Shown: positions 16,030 to 24,813, counted from the stretch's first letter. The stretch is 64,000 nt of DNA from Streptomyces sp. NBC_01788 (GCF_035917575.1 NZ_CP109090.1:1240001-1304000), one strand, 5' to 3'. The notes: generated from the letters alone by a model not told the origin. Made by a program: numbers and translations.

Positions 16030-17766
16030 ATGCACCAGACGGCCCCGTCCCACGTCCTGTCAACGCAGTCGTTCGACCAACTGCTGGGCGGCGGGGGAGG
16101 CCCCGAGACGGTGGACGTCCTGCGCGAGACCGAGCGCAGCTGGCGACTGCTCGTCGTACGGGCCCTGCTGGACGCGGCCGCGACGGCACCGACCGGTCCC
16201 CTGCCTCCGCTGGACGAGGGCTGGCGCCTGTTGTCGCGAGCCTGGTCCGCGGCTGCGCGGGAGGTGGAGCGACTGCTGTCGTATCCGGCCGTCGGTATGT
16301 GGTCGGCGCACACGCTGCGCCGGCTGCGGGGCACCGCCGACCATGACGCGCCCCTGTGGGCGGAGACGGGGCACCTGCACGCACTCGCCGCGAGCGCGGC
16401 GGTCCGCGCCGGCCTGGAGTTCCGCACCGACGTCCCGGTCCGGTACGGCTGGGCCGTCCTGCCCGCGCTCGGGGCCATGCGGGTGCCCGGCGGCCCGGAC
16501 TGGACCGTGGCCGAGGTGTCCGCCCGCGACGGAGACGTGCGGATCGCGGGCCGTCGGCTGGGCGGACCGGGCTGGCATGCTCCGGCCGAGCTGCGCGCCG
16601 ACGGGTGCACGCTGCTCCTGGACGACATCGACCCTTATCGCGCCCTGCGCACACCGGGCGTTCCCGAGCCGCTCGACTCCGCCGCTCAGTGGCAGGAACT
16701 GTTCGGCTCGGCCTGGGAGATCCTGCGCGTCACCGGTCCGGACGCGGCTCGGGCGCTGGCAGATGGACTGGTGTCCGTGGTCCCCCGCCCACGCTCCGAG
16801 CGGTTCCGGCCGCACAGTGCCTCCTCCGGCGACGCCTTCGGCACGGCGGTGGCGTCGGTTCCCGACGACGGCGAGCAGTTCGCCTCGACGCTGGTGCACG
16901 AGTTCCAGCACAACAAGCTCAGCGCGTTCATGCATCTGTTCACCCTGTACGAGGACCCGGGCGCCCGGCTGTACTACGCCCCCTGGCGGGACGACCCCCG
17001 GCCGCTGGGCGGCCTGCTCCAAGGGGTGTACGCGTTCTTCGGAGTCACCGACTTCTGGCGGCGGCGCGACCATCCGCTCGGGCGGTTCGAGTACGCGCTG
17101 TGGCGAGCCCAGACGGCGCACGCGCTCCACACGATCAGCCGGTCGGACGGGCTCACCGACCTGGGGCGGCGTCTGCTGGCCGAGCTCGGGGGGCGGCTGG
17201 AGCCGTGGCTCGCGGAACCGGTGGACACGCGGACCCGCGCCGCGGCCGACCTCGCGATCGCGGACCACCGCGCGACCTGGCGGGCGTACCACCTGCGCCC
17301 CGACCCGGGTGCGGTGCGGGCCCACGCGGCGGCCTGGCCCCACCAGGCCCGGTCCGTGGCGCGGCGCCACGAGCCGACGCTCCTCGCGGGGCGGCCGGTG
17401 CGGGGCTTCGACACGCGGGCGGTGCTGCTGCGGTGGCTGCTGGCGGACCCGGCGGGGTTCGAGCGGCTGCGGGACGACCCCGGTGCCACCGTGAGCGGTG
17501 CGCGGCCCGAGGACATCGACCTCGTCACGGGCCGTACGGCCGAGGCGCTGTGCGCCTGCCACGCGCGCATCGTCCGTGGCGAGGGCGACCCCGAGACCTG
17601 GGTGGGGCTGGGCCTCGCCGCCCGGGCCGAAGGGGACCCGGCCGGTGAGGGACTGCTCGCCCGCCCGGAGCTGGCCGCGGCCCTGTACGCCGAACTCGAC
17701 GGCCGCGTCGACCCACTGGAGCTGGGCCGCGTGCTTGCGTCCGGCGCGTCGATGACGGTGGCGTAG
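16030..17766 (+). CDS. HExxH-motif putative peptide beta-hydroxylase, copy 2
   Basis: 578 residues from ATG at 16030, ten bases after peptide B. HEFQH lies at residues 290-294 in STLVHEFQHNKLSAFMHLF, with the same flanks as copy 1: SASSGDAFG before and YYAPWRDDPRPLGGLLQGVYAFFG after. The metal-binding His pair and general base Glu are intact. The N-terminal third (SFDQLLGGGGGPETVDVLRETERSWRLL) parallels copy 1 (PGSLVELARGEGGPATVDLL). The ribosome binding site is weak, which suggests coupling to peptide B. The two enzymes look like ancient paralogues, each specialised for its own peptide. Confidence 0.82.
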   Translation: MHQTAPSHVLSTQSFDQLLGGGGGPETVDVLRETERSWRLLVVRALLDAAATAPTGPLPPLDEGWRLLSRAWSAAAREVERLLSYPAVGMWSAHTLRRLRGTADHDAPLWAETGHLHALAASAAVRAGLEFRTDVPVRYGWAVLPALGAMRVPGGPDWTVAEVSARDGDVRIAGRRLGGPGWHAPAELRADGCTLLLDDIDPYRALRTPGVPEPLDSAAQWQELFGSAWEILRVTGPDAARALADGLVSVVPRPRSERFRPHSASSGDAFGTAVASVPDDGEQFASTLVHEFQHNKLSAFMHLFTLYEDPGARLYYAPWRDDPRPLGGLLQGVYAFFGVTDFWRRRDHPLGRFEYALWRAQTAHALHTISRSDGLTDLGRRLLAELGGRLEPWLAEPVDTRTRAAADLAIADHRATWRAYHLRPDPGAVRAHAAAWPHQARSVARRHEPTLLAGRPVRGFDTRAVLLRWLLADPAGFERLRDDPGATVSGARPEDIDLVTGRTAEALCACHARIVRGEGDPETWVGLGLAARAEGDPAGEGLLARPELAAALYAELDGRVDPLELGRVLASGASMTVA

Positions 17767-17956
17767 CGGCGGCGCTCGATTTCCCGCCTGTCGGCGTAGG
17801 ACTGGTGCCGCTGGGCCCCAACTGCCGATTTGGGTCCTGGTATGGGCCTCTGAGCCCTGTCAGTGGGCCCGGGGGGCGTCGCTACGGTTCGGTCTCCGGC
17901 GGGTGTTCGGCCTGGCCCCCGGTGACCCGATCGAGCAAGCCACGACGAGGTGACGT

Positions 17957-19555
17957 GTGAACCGCAGCGAGCGGATACGCCGAGGAGTACGCACGAGCAC
18001 GGGGCAGACGACAGTCGAGTACCTGGCCATGCTGGGGCTCGTCACCCTCGTGGTCGGCGCGATCGTCGGCGCCGTGATCGGGGGCGACATCTCCAGCTCC
18101 GCACACCGGCAGATCTGCCGGGTCGTGGGGACGGCCGGCGGCGACTGCGGCGAGGACAACGATGTCAGCAACGGCGACGGGCAGTCCGGAACCGGCGAGC
18201 CCGTCCAGCCTGCCGCCGCCCCCGGTGACGACACCGGTAGGCCCGGGAGCGAAACCCACGACAAGCCTGACGGCGGCAAGGGGAACGCGCTTCCCGATCT
18301 GTGCTTCGAGCCGAAGGAACGGGCATCGAAGTCGTCGGTCTCCGTCCCGGGCAACGGTCCCGTCAGCACGGCGGCCGCCTGGGGCTACTCCTGGCTGGTC
18401 AACTTCGTCATCGACAAGGTCAACAACGAGAAGAACAAGGAGAAGCGGGTCCAGGAGGCGCTCGCGGACCTCGCCTACTGCCTCCCCGACTACAACATCG
18501 TCATCGCGCAGCCGCACGAGGGCAATCTGCAGCAGATGGACGGTGCGGCGCTGATCGAGACCGTCAGCATCAGCGGCACGACGTACCGCGTCTACGCGTT
18601 CAAGACCGGCAAGTTCACCTGGGCGGACGACGCCGACCTCGGGTGGAAGAACCGCGGGTTCTACGGCGTGTTCGACGTCAGCGAGGACCGCCGCACCGTC
18701 ACGTTCCAGGAGCCGCCCCGTCCCAAGCGGAAGGAGGGCTGGAAGCCCGGCGACGAGGGCTGCGAGATCGAGGGGGAGGAACTGCCCGACCGGAGCCGGT
18801 ACTACGACACTTACTCCCCGCTGGACAACGCGGCGTCGGCTCAGGCCGTCCGGATGCTCGTGAACGACATGCGCCGCTGCTATCCCGACTACAACGTGGT
18901 GGCGATGCACTCGGAGCAGTCGTCGCACTGGGTCGAGGAACCGGATTCGTTCGTCCATCACGGCAGGTACCGGCTGAACTCCCCCGAGTACCACGGCGAC
19001 GAGAAGGGGGACGACATCGCCTCGGGCCGGGCCGTGTTCGATGTCTACGTCTTCGACAAGGGCACGTTCAGCAATGACGGCGACGGCGGCTACACCAACT
19101 GGGCCTTCTACGGCGACTTCACCCGCGACGGCTCGAAGGTGAGCTTCGAGCAGCCGGAACCCGCCGACCTGGACGCCGATTCCATCCCCACCGGATCGAG
19201 CGCGGTCAACTTCAACGACGGGTCGCCGAAGTACACGGACGGCGGGCCGTACCCCGGTACCGACTACTCCGGCAAGGTGCCGGGCGACAGCGCCGAGTTG
19301 ATCCATTCGCTGATCGACGAGTACAGCCGCAGCTTTCCCGGCACGAACATCATCGCGGTGAAGTCGTTCAACGACCTCTCCTTCTCAGGGGTGTCCGGCC
19401 TCGAGCACCTTGCGGTGGTGCACGGTGTCGATGTGTTCTCCATCGACGAGGGAACCATCTCCAACAACGGTGACGGTGGCTGGCAGAACTGGGGCTTCGC
19501 CGGCACCTTCGAACGCGCGGAGGACTCGAAGGAGGTGAGCTTCAGCAGCCACTGA
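17957..19555 (+). CDS. exported protein with pilin-like N-terminus and three stress-protein-like repeats
   Basis: 532 residues from GTG at 17957 with GAGG seven bases upstream. The N-terminus GQTTVEYLAMLGLVTLVVGAI has the form of a Flp/TadE-type prepilin signal: a Gly before a hydrophobic helix with Glu five residues in. After an acidic Pro/Gly/Asp-rich linker come three copies of one domain at about 165-255, 285-400 and 435-532. They are marked by YNIVIAQP/YNVVAMHS/TNIIAVKS and by YVFDKGTFSNDGDGGYTNW, SIDEGTISNNGDGGWQNW and a diverged first copy. Similar single domains occur in small secreted Streptomyces 'stress proteins'. No tad genes are nearby. Function unknown; surface display or secretion is likely. 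Confidence 0.75.
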   Translation: MNRSERIRRGVRTSTGQTTVEYLAMLGLVTLVVGAIVGAVIGGDISSSAHRQICRVVGTAGGDCGEDNDVSNGDGQSGTGEPVQPAAAPGDDTGRPGSETHDKPDGGKGNALPDLCFEPKERASKSSVSVPGNGPVSTAAAWGYSWLVNFVIDKVNNEKNKEKRVQEALADLAYCLPDYNIVIAQPHEGNLQQMDGAALIETVSISGTTYRVYAFKTGKFTWADDADLGWKNRGFYGVFDVSEDRRTVTFQEPPRPKRKEGWKPGDEGCEIEGEELPDRSRYYDTYSPLDNAASAQAVRMLVNDMRRCYPDYNVVAMHSEQSSHWVEEPDSFVHHGRYRLNSPEYHGDEKGDDIASGRAVFDVYVFDKGTFSNDGDGGYTNWAFYGDFTRDGSKVSFEQPEPADLDADSIPTGSSAVNFNDGSPKYTDGGPYPGTDYSGKVPGDSAELIHSLIDEYSRSFPGTNIIAVKSFNDLSFSGVSGLEHLAVVHGVDVFSIDEGTISNNGDGGWQNWGFAGTFERAEDSKEVSFSSH

Positions 19556-19579
19556 GGGCAAGCCGTCGTGGCCCGCCCG

Positions 19580-21691
19580 TCAGAGGGCCTTGCAAGCGTG
19601 CTGTGACGCCGCGTGGACGGTGATGGTGCACAGTCTCCTGGTTGCACGCGTGAGGGCGACATACAGGTCACGCTCGCCGCTGGGGCGAGCCGTGACGATC
19701 TCCTCCGGGCCGATGACGACGCACGCGTCGAACTCCAGGCCGCGGGCCTCGGAAGCCGGCACGAGGCGTGCCCACTGGGCGACACCTGCGGATGCCATCT
19801 GCTTGACCCGGTCGTCCGCGCAGATCACGGCGAGCAGTTCGCCCGGGTGCGCTGCGGCCTGCGCCCGGACTTCCTCGGCCACCGTGGTGGCGAGCGTGGG
19901 CGGACATGCGGTGAGGCTGCGGGGCGGCTCGCCGTGGCGGATCGATCGGCTGGGCTTCTGGCCGGGGGCGATCCGCGCGAGAAGATCGTGGGTCGTTTCC
20001 AGGATCTCCTGGGTCGTGCGGTAACCGACGGTCAAGGTGTGCAGGGCGAACCGGCTGCCGAGATGCGGCCCCAGAGCCTGGGACCAGTCGCCCGCTGCCG
20101 TCGCCGGGCCCGCCTGGGCGAAGTCGCCCACCAGCGTCATCGACCTGGCCGGGCACCGGCGCAGCACCATCCGCCACTCCATGGCGGTCAGCTCCTGCGC
20201 CTCGTCGACCACGACGTGCCCGAACGTCCGCTCCGTCGGCCCGTCCACCAGTTCTGCCGCCTCGTCCAGCAGCGGTACATCGGCATCGGTCCACGGAGCG
20301 TCAGGAGAACGCACCAGCCGGGAACGTTCGTCATCAGTGAGCGAGGGCAAGTGCCTGGCCATCGTGGGAGCCTCCGCGAGCAGAGCCCGTACGACCGCTT
20401 CGGGTGTCAGCCGTGGCCAGAGGGATTCCACCGCACAGTCGACGTGGGCGTCGCCCGTGAGATGCGCGCGGACGGCTTCCGCGTCGAACAGTTCGCCCGG
20501 ATCTGCGGCCGGCGCGTCGTCGAAGCCGAGACCCCTCAGATCCTCCTCGGCCGCGGCGTCGAGGTCCATCCCGGTGCTCTCGGCGATCTCGGCGTCGATG
20601 TGTTCGAGGGCCTCGAGGGCGCTGCGCTCCAGCACGCCCGTGGCCGTGCCGACCAGGTGCTCCTTGAAGACCTCCCGCGCGGGGTTGTGCGCCAGGCCGC
20701 TCGTCACCGCAGCCTCCCGCGCCGCCGCGACATCCACGCTCTTCAGGCGGAGCCATTCCTGTCCTACGCGCACCGCGAACCCGACGTCCGGTGCCTGCAG
20801 GGAGCGCACGAGGTCCGCAAGCGCCTCGGCCATCGGGGCACTCCCCTTGAGTCGCGCGACTTCAAACGACTCCACGGCTGCGGGCACCACCCCGGCCAGC
20901 TCCGCGCAGGTCGCCAGGACCACGTCGTTCTCGCCGAGCGAGGGGAGCACCTGGGAGACGTAGTCGAGGAACCGCCCGTTCGGCCCGAGCACCAGCACTC
21001 CGCGCGCGGCTGCGCCCGGGAACGCGTACAGCACGTACGCCGCCCGGTGCAGCGCGACGACGGTCTTGCCTGTACCGGGGCCACCCTGCACCACCGTCAC
21101 CCCCCGATGCGGGGACCGGACGATCGCGTCCTGCTCCCCCTGCAGCGTCGCCACCGCCGCACGCATCCGCCCCGTGCGCCGCGCCTCCAGCGCCTCCGTC
21201 AACGGACCGTCGCCGACGATGTCGCCGACCGCAGGTGCGGATCCGTCCAGCAACTCGTCGCTCACCGCACGTACCGCACGGTCCTCGACCCGAAGATGAC
21301 GGCGCCGCCGCAACCCCATCGGGTGGGCGGCCGTCGCCGCGTAGAAGGACCGCGCCGCTTCCGCTCGCCAGTCGACGAGCAGCGGCAGGTCCCGGTCGTC
21401 CACGTGCAGGCCGAGCCGTCCGATGTGAAGGACGGTTCCGTCCGCGACGTCGATCCGGCCGAACGCCAACCCCTGCTCGGCTCCCTCCAGCCGGCGAAGC
21501 CGACGCGCCAGACGCTCCGCGTCGACATCGCGCGCGTACACCTCGCCCGCGCTGTCCACCGACGAGCTCAGCACGGCCGCCAGCTCGGCCCGTACATCCG
21601 CCGACCGCTCATCGAGCAGCCTGTACATGGCGGCCACGTGGGCCTGCTCCACCTCGATCTGTCCTGCGGCACCAGCATTGAAATGCGGCAA
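19580..21691 (-). CDS. HelD/HelR-like RNA polymerase-associated helicase, UvrD superfamily
   Basis: 703 residues; start TTG at 21691, chosen because GAGGAAGG lies six bases before it. An N-terminal coiled coil (QAHVAAMYRLLDERSADVRAELAAVL) is followed by LPLLVDWRAEAARSFYAAT. Walker A is GGPGTGKTVVALHRAAYVLY at about 202, then the long insertion typical of HelD proteins, the Walker B HVVVDEAQELTAMEWRMVLRR, TLVGDFAQAGPA and, near the end, ARGLEFDACVVIGP and LYVALTRATRRL. HelD-type proteins remove stalled RNA polymerase from DNA; in some Streptomyces HelR gives rifamycin tolerance. I find no rifamycin-associated element upstream, but an inverted repeat lies at 21744-21763. Confidence 0.88.
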   Translation of the reverse strand: MPHFNAGAAGQIEVEQAHVAAMYRLLDERSADVRAELAAVLSSSVDSAGEVYARDVDAERLARRLRRLEGAEQGLAFGRIDVADGTVLHIGRLGLHVDDRDLPLLVDWRAEAARSFYAATAAHPMGLRRRRHLRVEDRAVRAVSDELLDGSAPAVGDIVGDGPLTEALEARRTGRMRAAVATLQGEQDAIVRSPHRGVTVVQGGPGTGKTVVALHRAAYVLYAFPGAAARGVLVLGPNGRFLDYVSQVLPSLGENDVVLATCAELAGVVPAAVESFEVARLKGSAPMAEALADLVRSLQAPDVGFAVRVGQEWLRLKSVDVAAAREAAVTSGLAHNPAREVFKEHLVGTATGVLERSALEALEHIDAEIAESTGMDLDAAAEEDLRGLGFDDAPAADPGELFDAEAVRAHLTGDAHVDCAVESLWPRLTPEAVVRALLAEAPTMARHLPSLTDDERSRLVRSPDAPWTDADVPLLDEAAELVDGPTERTFGHVVVDEAQELTAMEWRMVLRRCPARSMTLVGDFAQAGPATAAGDWSQALGPHLGSRFALHTLTVGYRTTQEILETTHDLLARIAPGQKPSRSIRHGEPPRSLTACPPTLATTVAEEVRAQAAAHPGELLAVICADDRVKQMASAGVAQWARLVPASEARGLEFDACVVIGPEEIVTARPSGERDLYVALTRATRRLCTITVHAASQHACKAL

Positions 21692-21743
21692 CAGCAGCCT
21701 TCCTCTCCACTCGGCTCCCCACTATGCGCCCAGACTTCTGCAA

Positions 21744-21763
21744 AAGTAAGGGTTGACTTACTT
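21744..21763. promoter_or_regulatory. inverted repeat upstream of the HelD-like gene
   Basis: AAGTAAG-GGTTGA-CTTACTT is a perfect 7-bp inverted repeat with a 6-base centre, in an AT-rich island 53 bases before the TTG start. The size and spacing suit a dimeric repressor operator. It is not the rifamycin-associated element known for helR. Confidence 0.6.
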
Positions 21764-21799
21764 ATCCGAGTCGGCCGCCCGGGCCGGGTGGTGTGGGTT

Positions 21800-22978
21800 T
21801 CACCGTCCGGCGGGCCGGCGCCGTAGGACCGTGAGCGCCGGGCCGAGCGCGAGAATGAGGCCGAGAACGGCGAAGCCGTGATTGAGGGTGGTGAGCGAGG
21901 CGACCACCGCGACGAGCAACGGGCCGCCCGCATCGCCGAGTTCGCGGCCGAGTTCGGCGGCGCCCATGGTTTGGCCGAGACGCTCCGTGGGGGTGCTCGC
22001 GACAAGGGCGGCGAAGCCGAGCGGGGTGATCAGACCGGTTCCGGCGCCGATCAGCGCGGCACCCAGGAGCAGCCCGGTAAGACCCGGCAGCATGGCACAG
22101 CCCAGTCCCGCGGCGGTGAGCAGCAGCCCTGCCGCGATGCCCGTACCGGTCGCCAGCCGTCCGTGGTCCAGCGCCCGCCCGGCTTTCGGCTGGACCACAG
22201 CCGCGCAGGCGGCCAGTACCGACACGGCGGCACCGGTGGCCACCGTACCCAGACCGGCCGCCCGGCCTGAGACCGGCAGGAAGCCCACCCCGACCGAGAG
22301 TGCGGCGGTCGCCGCGGCCAGGGCTGAGGTCGGGGCGAGGAAGGCCGGGTCGGCCAGGTGCCGGGCCAGGTCGAGTACCGTTTGCCGGGCCTTGGGCAGC
22401 GGCGGGACGACCGGGACGGCGAGCGCGGCCCACACGGCGACCGCCGCACCGAGCACGGCCAGGACGGTGAACAGCAGGCGCAGGCCTCCGGCCCACACCA
22501 GCACTCCGCCGAGCAGCGGGCCGAGGGTGTAGCCGATCGACTTGTAGAACCCGTAACTGCCGAAGGCCCGGCCGTGCTTGGCCGCCGGGGTGAGGCGGGC
22601 GACCAGCGCGGAGGCCGACGGGGAGAAGGCGGAGGCCGCGGCGCCCTGGCCGAGGCGCGCGGCCCACAGCCGGCCGGGGCTGTCCGCGACGACGTACAGG
22701 GCGGACGCGGCGGCGAAGGCCATGAGTCCGCCGAGCAGGACCGGGCGTGCGCCGATCCTGTCGGCGAGTGTGCCGAACAGCGGCTTGAGCAGTACCTCGG
22801 CCCCGTCGTACAGGGCGAGGAGGCCGCCGAGCACCAGCAGCGAGGTGACCTCACCCTGGGCGTGGCCGCCGAGGTTGGCGGCGATTCCGTGCGCGCCGAA
22901 GGCAGTGGTGAAGCCCGCGGCGTACAGCGGCCACATGTGCCGGGCCGGAGCCGCCTGCACCGTTGGGTCCGTGCTCAC
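21800..22978 (-). CDS. MFS transporter, 12 TM
   Basis: 392 residues from GTG at 22978 with GGAGG nine bases upstream. The protein is almost wholly hydrophobic with about twelve membrane helices. The motif-A loop between helices 2 and 3 reads LFGTLADRIGARPVLLGG. SPSASALVARLTPAAKHGRAFGSYGFYKSIGYTLGPLLGG is typical of drug/metabolite exporters of the DHA1 type. A second-half motif ALIGAGTGLITPLGFAALVA follows. It is followed after 108 bases by the HelD-like gene on the same strand. The substrate cannot be read from sequence; efflux is likely. Confidence 0.85.
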   Translation of the reverse strand: MSTDPTVQAAPARHMWPLYAAGFTTAFGAHGIAANLGGHAQGEVTSLLVLGGLLALYDGAEVLLKPLFGTLADRIGARPVLLGGLMAFAAASALYVVADSPGRLWAARLGQGAAASAFSPSASALVARLTPAAKHGRAFGSYGFYKSIGYTLGPLLGGVLVWAGGLRLLFTVLAVLGAAVAVWAALAVPVVPPLPKARQTVLDLARHLADPAFLAPTSALAAATAALSVGVGFLPVSGRAAGLGTVATGAAVSVLAACAAVVQPKAGRALDHGRLATGTGIAAGLLLTAAGLGCAMLPGLTGLLLGAALIGAGTGLITPLGFAALVASTPTERLGQTMGAAELGRELGDAGGPLLVAVVASLTTLNHGFAVLGLILALGPALTVLRRRPAGR

Positions 22979-23094
22979 TGTCCCGCCTCCGGGGCCTGGT
23001 GCAGGGCGGTGAAGACGCGCTCGGCGTAGTCCCACCGTCACTGTCTGCCGTGGCTGTTGCCGCGGCACTCCCAGGATCCCCGGACTCGACCACA

Positions 23095-24285
23095 TCACCC
23101 GGCTGCGCGACCTGCGCCGGCCTGCGCTGCCCGTGCCAAGTCCTCCTGCGTCTGAGGCTCGGACTCGCGATCGGCCGGCGGAGTGCGTTGGACGGCGATC
23201 ATGGCAGCGTCGTCGGCCAGGCGTCCGCCGACGTGGGCGAGCAGGTCTTCGCTCAGGTGGTGGACCAGCTCCGGGGGGTTGCCCTGCTCCCAGGCGGCGA
23301 CCCGCTCGACCAGCGGATAGAAGACGCCGCTTCCGTTCCGGGCCTCCACGACGCCGTCGGTGTGCAGGAGCAGGAGGTCTCCGGGCAGCAGGGTGAAGGT
23401 GTCGACGTGGTAGTCGGGGTCGGTCAGTTCGCCCAGGCCCAGCGGCGGGGCGGGGCTGGTGGCGCGCAGCGGGATGACCTGCCGGTCGCGCAGTAGCAGG
23501 GGAGGCGGGTGTCCGCAGGTGACCATCCGCATCTGCGGCAGTGCGTCCGGAATGTCGATGACGGCGGCGGTGATGAAGCACTCTCCCGCCGCTTCCTGAT
23601 CGGTGGGTTCCGCCAGATTCCAGCGCACGCTGTGGTCGAGGTAGGCCACCAGGCCGGGCAGGCTGGACTGACGGTGCCCGGCCTCCCGGAAGGCGCCGAG
23701 CAACAGCGCCGCGTCACCGACGGCGGTCAGGCCCTTGCCCATGACATCGCCGATGATCAGCCGGGTGGCCCCCTTGGTGCGGACGGCCGCGTAAAGATCG
23801 CCGCCGATCAGCGCCTGTTCCTCGGCAGCCAGGTACACCGAGGCGACCCACAGCGGGCCGATCCGGCGGGGCAGCGGCCGCAGAAGCGCCCGCTGTGTGA
23901 CCTCGGACACGGTCCGCACCTGCGCCAGTTCACGGCCGTGCCGCTCGCGCAGATACCGGAACAGGGTGACGATCACCGCGACCACCACCAGGGCGATGAT
24001 CTGCGAATCGAAGTACATCCCGCTCAGGCGCGCGTCCGGGTGGGTCAGATTGACGGCGAGCAGGGCCACCACCGATATGGCTCCGATCACGCCGGTGAGA
24101 AAAGCGCCGGCGAAGGACGCGGTGATCGCGGGCGCCACGATCAGCAGGGGGCCCAGCGGCACCCCGTTCGGAGTCAGTGCGTCGACCAGCGCGATGGCCC
24201 CGATCAGCCCGAGCGGCAGCGCCAACAGCGCGTCGCTGGTCCGCCACGAGCGCCGGCGGTGTGGAATCGGGCACCGCAGACTCAT
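23095..24285 (-). CDS. membrane PP2C-type (SpoIIE) serine/threonine phosphatase
   Basis: 396 residues from ATG at 24285. Residues about 20-115 contain four membrane helices (ALLALPLGLIGAIALV; LLIVAPAITASFAGAFL; GAISVVALLAVNL; IIALVVVAVIVTLFRYL). A linker (RTVSEVTQRALLRPLP) leads to a SpoIIE/RsbU-type phosphatase domain: QALIGGDLYAAV, LIIGDVMGKGLTAVG (metal-binding Asp/Gly), MVTCGHPPPLLL, LLLLHTDGVVEARN and DDAAMIAVQR. Such enzymes act on anti-anti-sigma factors. No sigma or anti-sigma gene adjoins it, so its partner is elsewhere. Confidence 0.9.
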   Translation of the reverse strand: MSLRCPIPHRRRSWRTSDALLALPLGLIGAIALVDALTPNGVPLGPLLIVAPAITASFAGAFLTGVIGAISVVALLAVNLTHPDARLSGMYFDSQIIALVVVAVIVTLFRYLRERHGRELAQVRTVSEVTQRALLRPLPRRIGPLWVASVYLAAEEQALIGGDLYAAVRTKGATRLIIGDVMGKGLTAVGDAALLLGAFREAGHRQSSLPGLVAYLDHSVRWNLAEPTDQEAAGECFITAAVIDIPDALPQMRMVTCGHPPPLLLRDRQVIPLRATSPAPPLGLGELTDPDYHVDTFTLLPGDLLLLHTDGVVEARNGSGVFYPLVERVAAWEQGNPPELVHHLSEDLLAHVGGRLADDAAMIAVQRTPPADRESEPQTQEDLARAAQAGAGRAAG

Positions 24286-24430
24286 ACCCTCGGCTTACAC
24301 CTTCCAGGACAGCGCCGCAGATCGTGACGGATCCGCGTGCGCCTCCTCTGAGCCTCAATGTCCCTCCGGATCGGCGGTCCGCCCCCTGGACAGGGAGGCA
24401 GGACCGGCACGCATACGGATCTTCTACGAC

Positions 24431-24461
24431 AGGGGGCGCGCCGACGATGAGCACGCCCCCT
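24431..24461 (-). terminator. terminator of the FGHRFD-repeat gene
   Basis: AGGGGGCG (24431-24438) pairs with CGCCCCCT (24454-24461) around a 15-base loop. It is 23 bases past the stop of the leftward gene at 24484. Confidence 0.65.
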
Positions 24462-24483
24462 TTGGTTCCAGCGGCAACCGCTA

Positions 24484-24813
24484 CTAGCGCGCGATGATCA
24501 CGACGGGGCCGCCGTTGAACCCGTGGCCGAAGCGGAACCCACCATTGTCGAAGCGGTGGCCGAAGCCGAACCCTCCATCGTCGAAGCGGTGGCCGAAGCC
24601 GAACCTTCCATCGTCGAAGCGGTGGCCGAAACGGAACCCACCATTGCCGAAGCACCGCCAGTCGTCGCCGAAGCACCGGCTGGTGGTCGCATGAGTGTGC
24701 ACGGCAGGCGCTGCTGCTGCGGCCGTGCCGGCTATGCCGATCGAAGCGCCGCCGGCCATCAGAATGGCGGCTGACGTCGCGACGAGACGCCTGATGGCCC
24801 CTTCTACTCGCAT
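24484..24813 (-). CDS. small secreted Gly/Phe/His-rich repeat protein
   Basis: 109 residues from ATG at 24813. Residues 1-38 are a signal peptide (AAILMAGGASIGIAGTAAAAA). The mature part is about 70 residues built from an 11-residue repeat of the type FGFGHRFDDGG: four clear copies with small changes, ending FGHGFNGGPVVIIAR. Two Cys (SRCFGDDWRCFG) precede the repeats. The His/Asp/Phe regularity suggests metal binding, self-assembly or a wall-associated role, but I recognise no family. At DNA level the repeats are a 33-bp tandem array. Confidence 0.7.
   Translation of the reverse strand: MRVEGAIRRLVATSAAILMAGGASIGIAGTAAAAAPAVHTHATTSRCFGDDWRCFGNGGFRFGHRFDDGRFGFGHRFDDGGFGFGHRFDNGGFRFGHGFNGGPVVIIAR
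24512..24660. repeat. 33-bp tandem repeat encoding FGHRFD units
   Basis: Three near-identical 33-base units start at 24542, 24575 and 24608 (each begins CCAT[TC]GTCGAAGCGGTGG), with degenerate units on both sides. The period is eleven codons, so units can be gained or lost without frameshift. Confidence 0.85.

Noticed and set aside
21692..21799. Rifamycin-associated element before the HelD/HelR-like gene
   Set aside because: The known palindromic element is not present; only the AAGTAAG inverted repeat is.
24512..24660. Short regular repeats that could suggest a CRISPR array
   Set aside because: The units are contiguous 33-mers without spacers and stay in one reading frame that encodes a secreted repeat protein.
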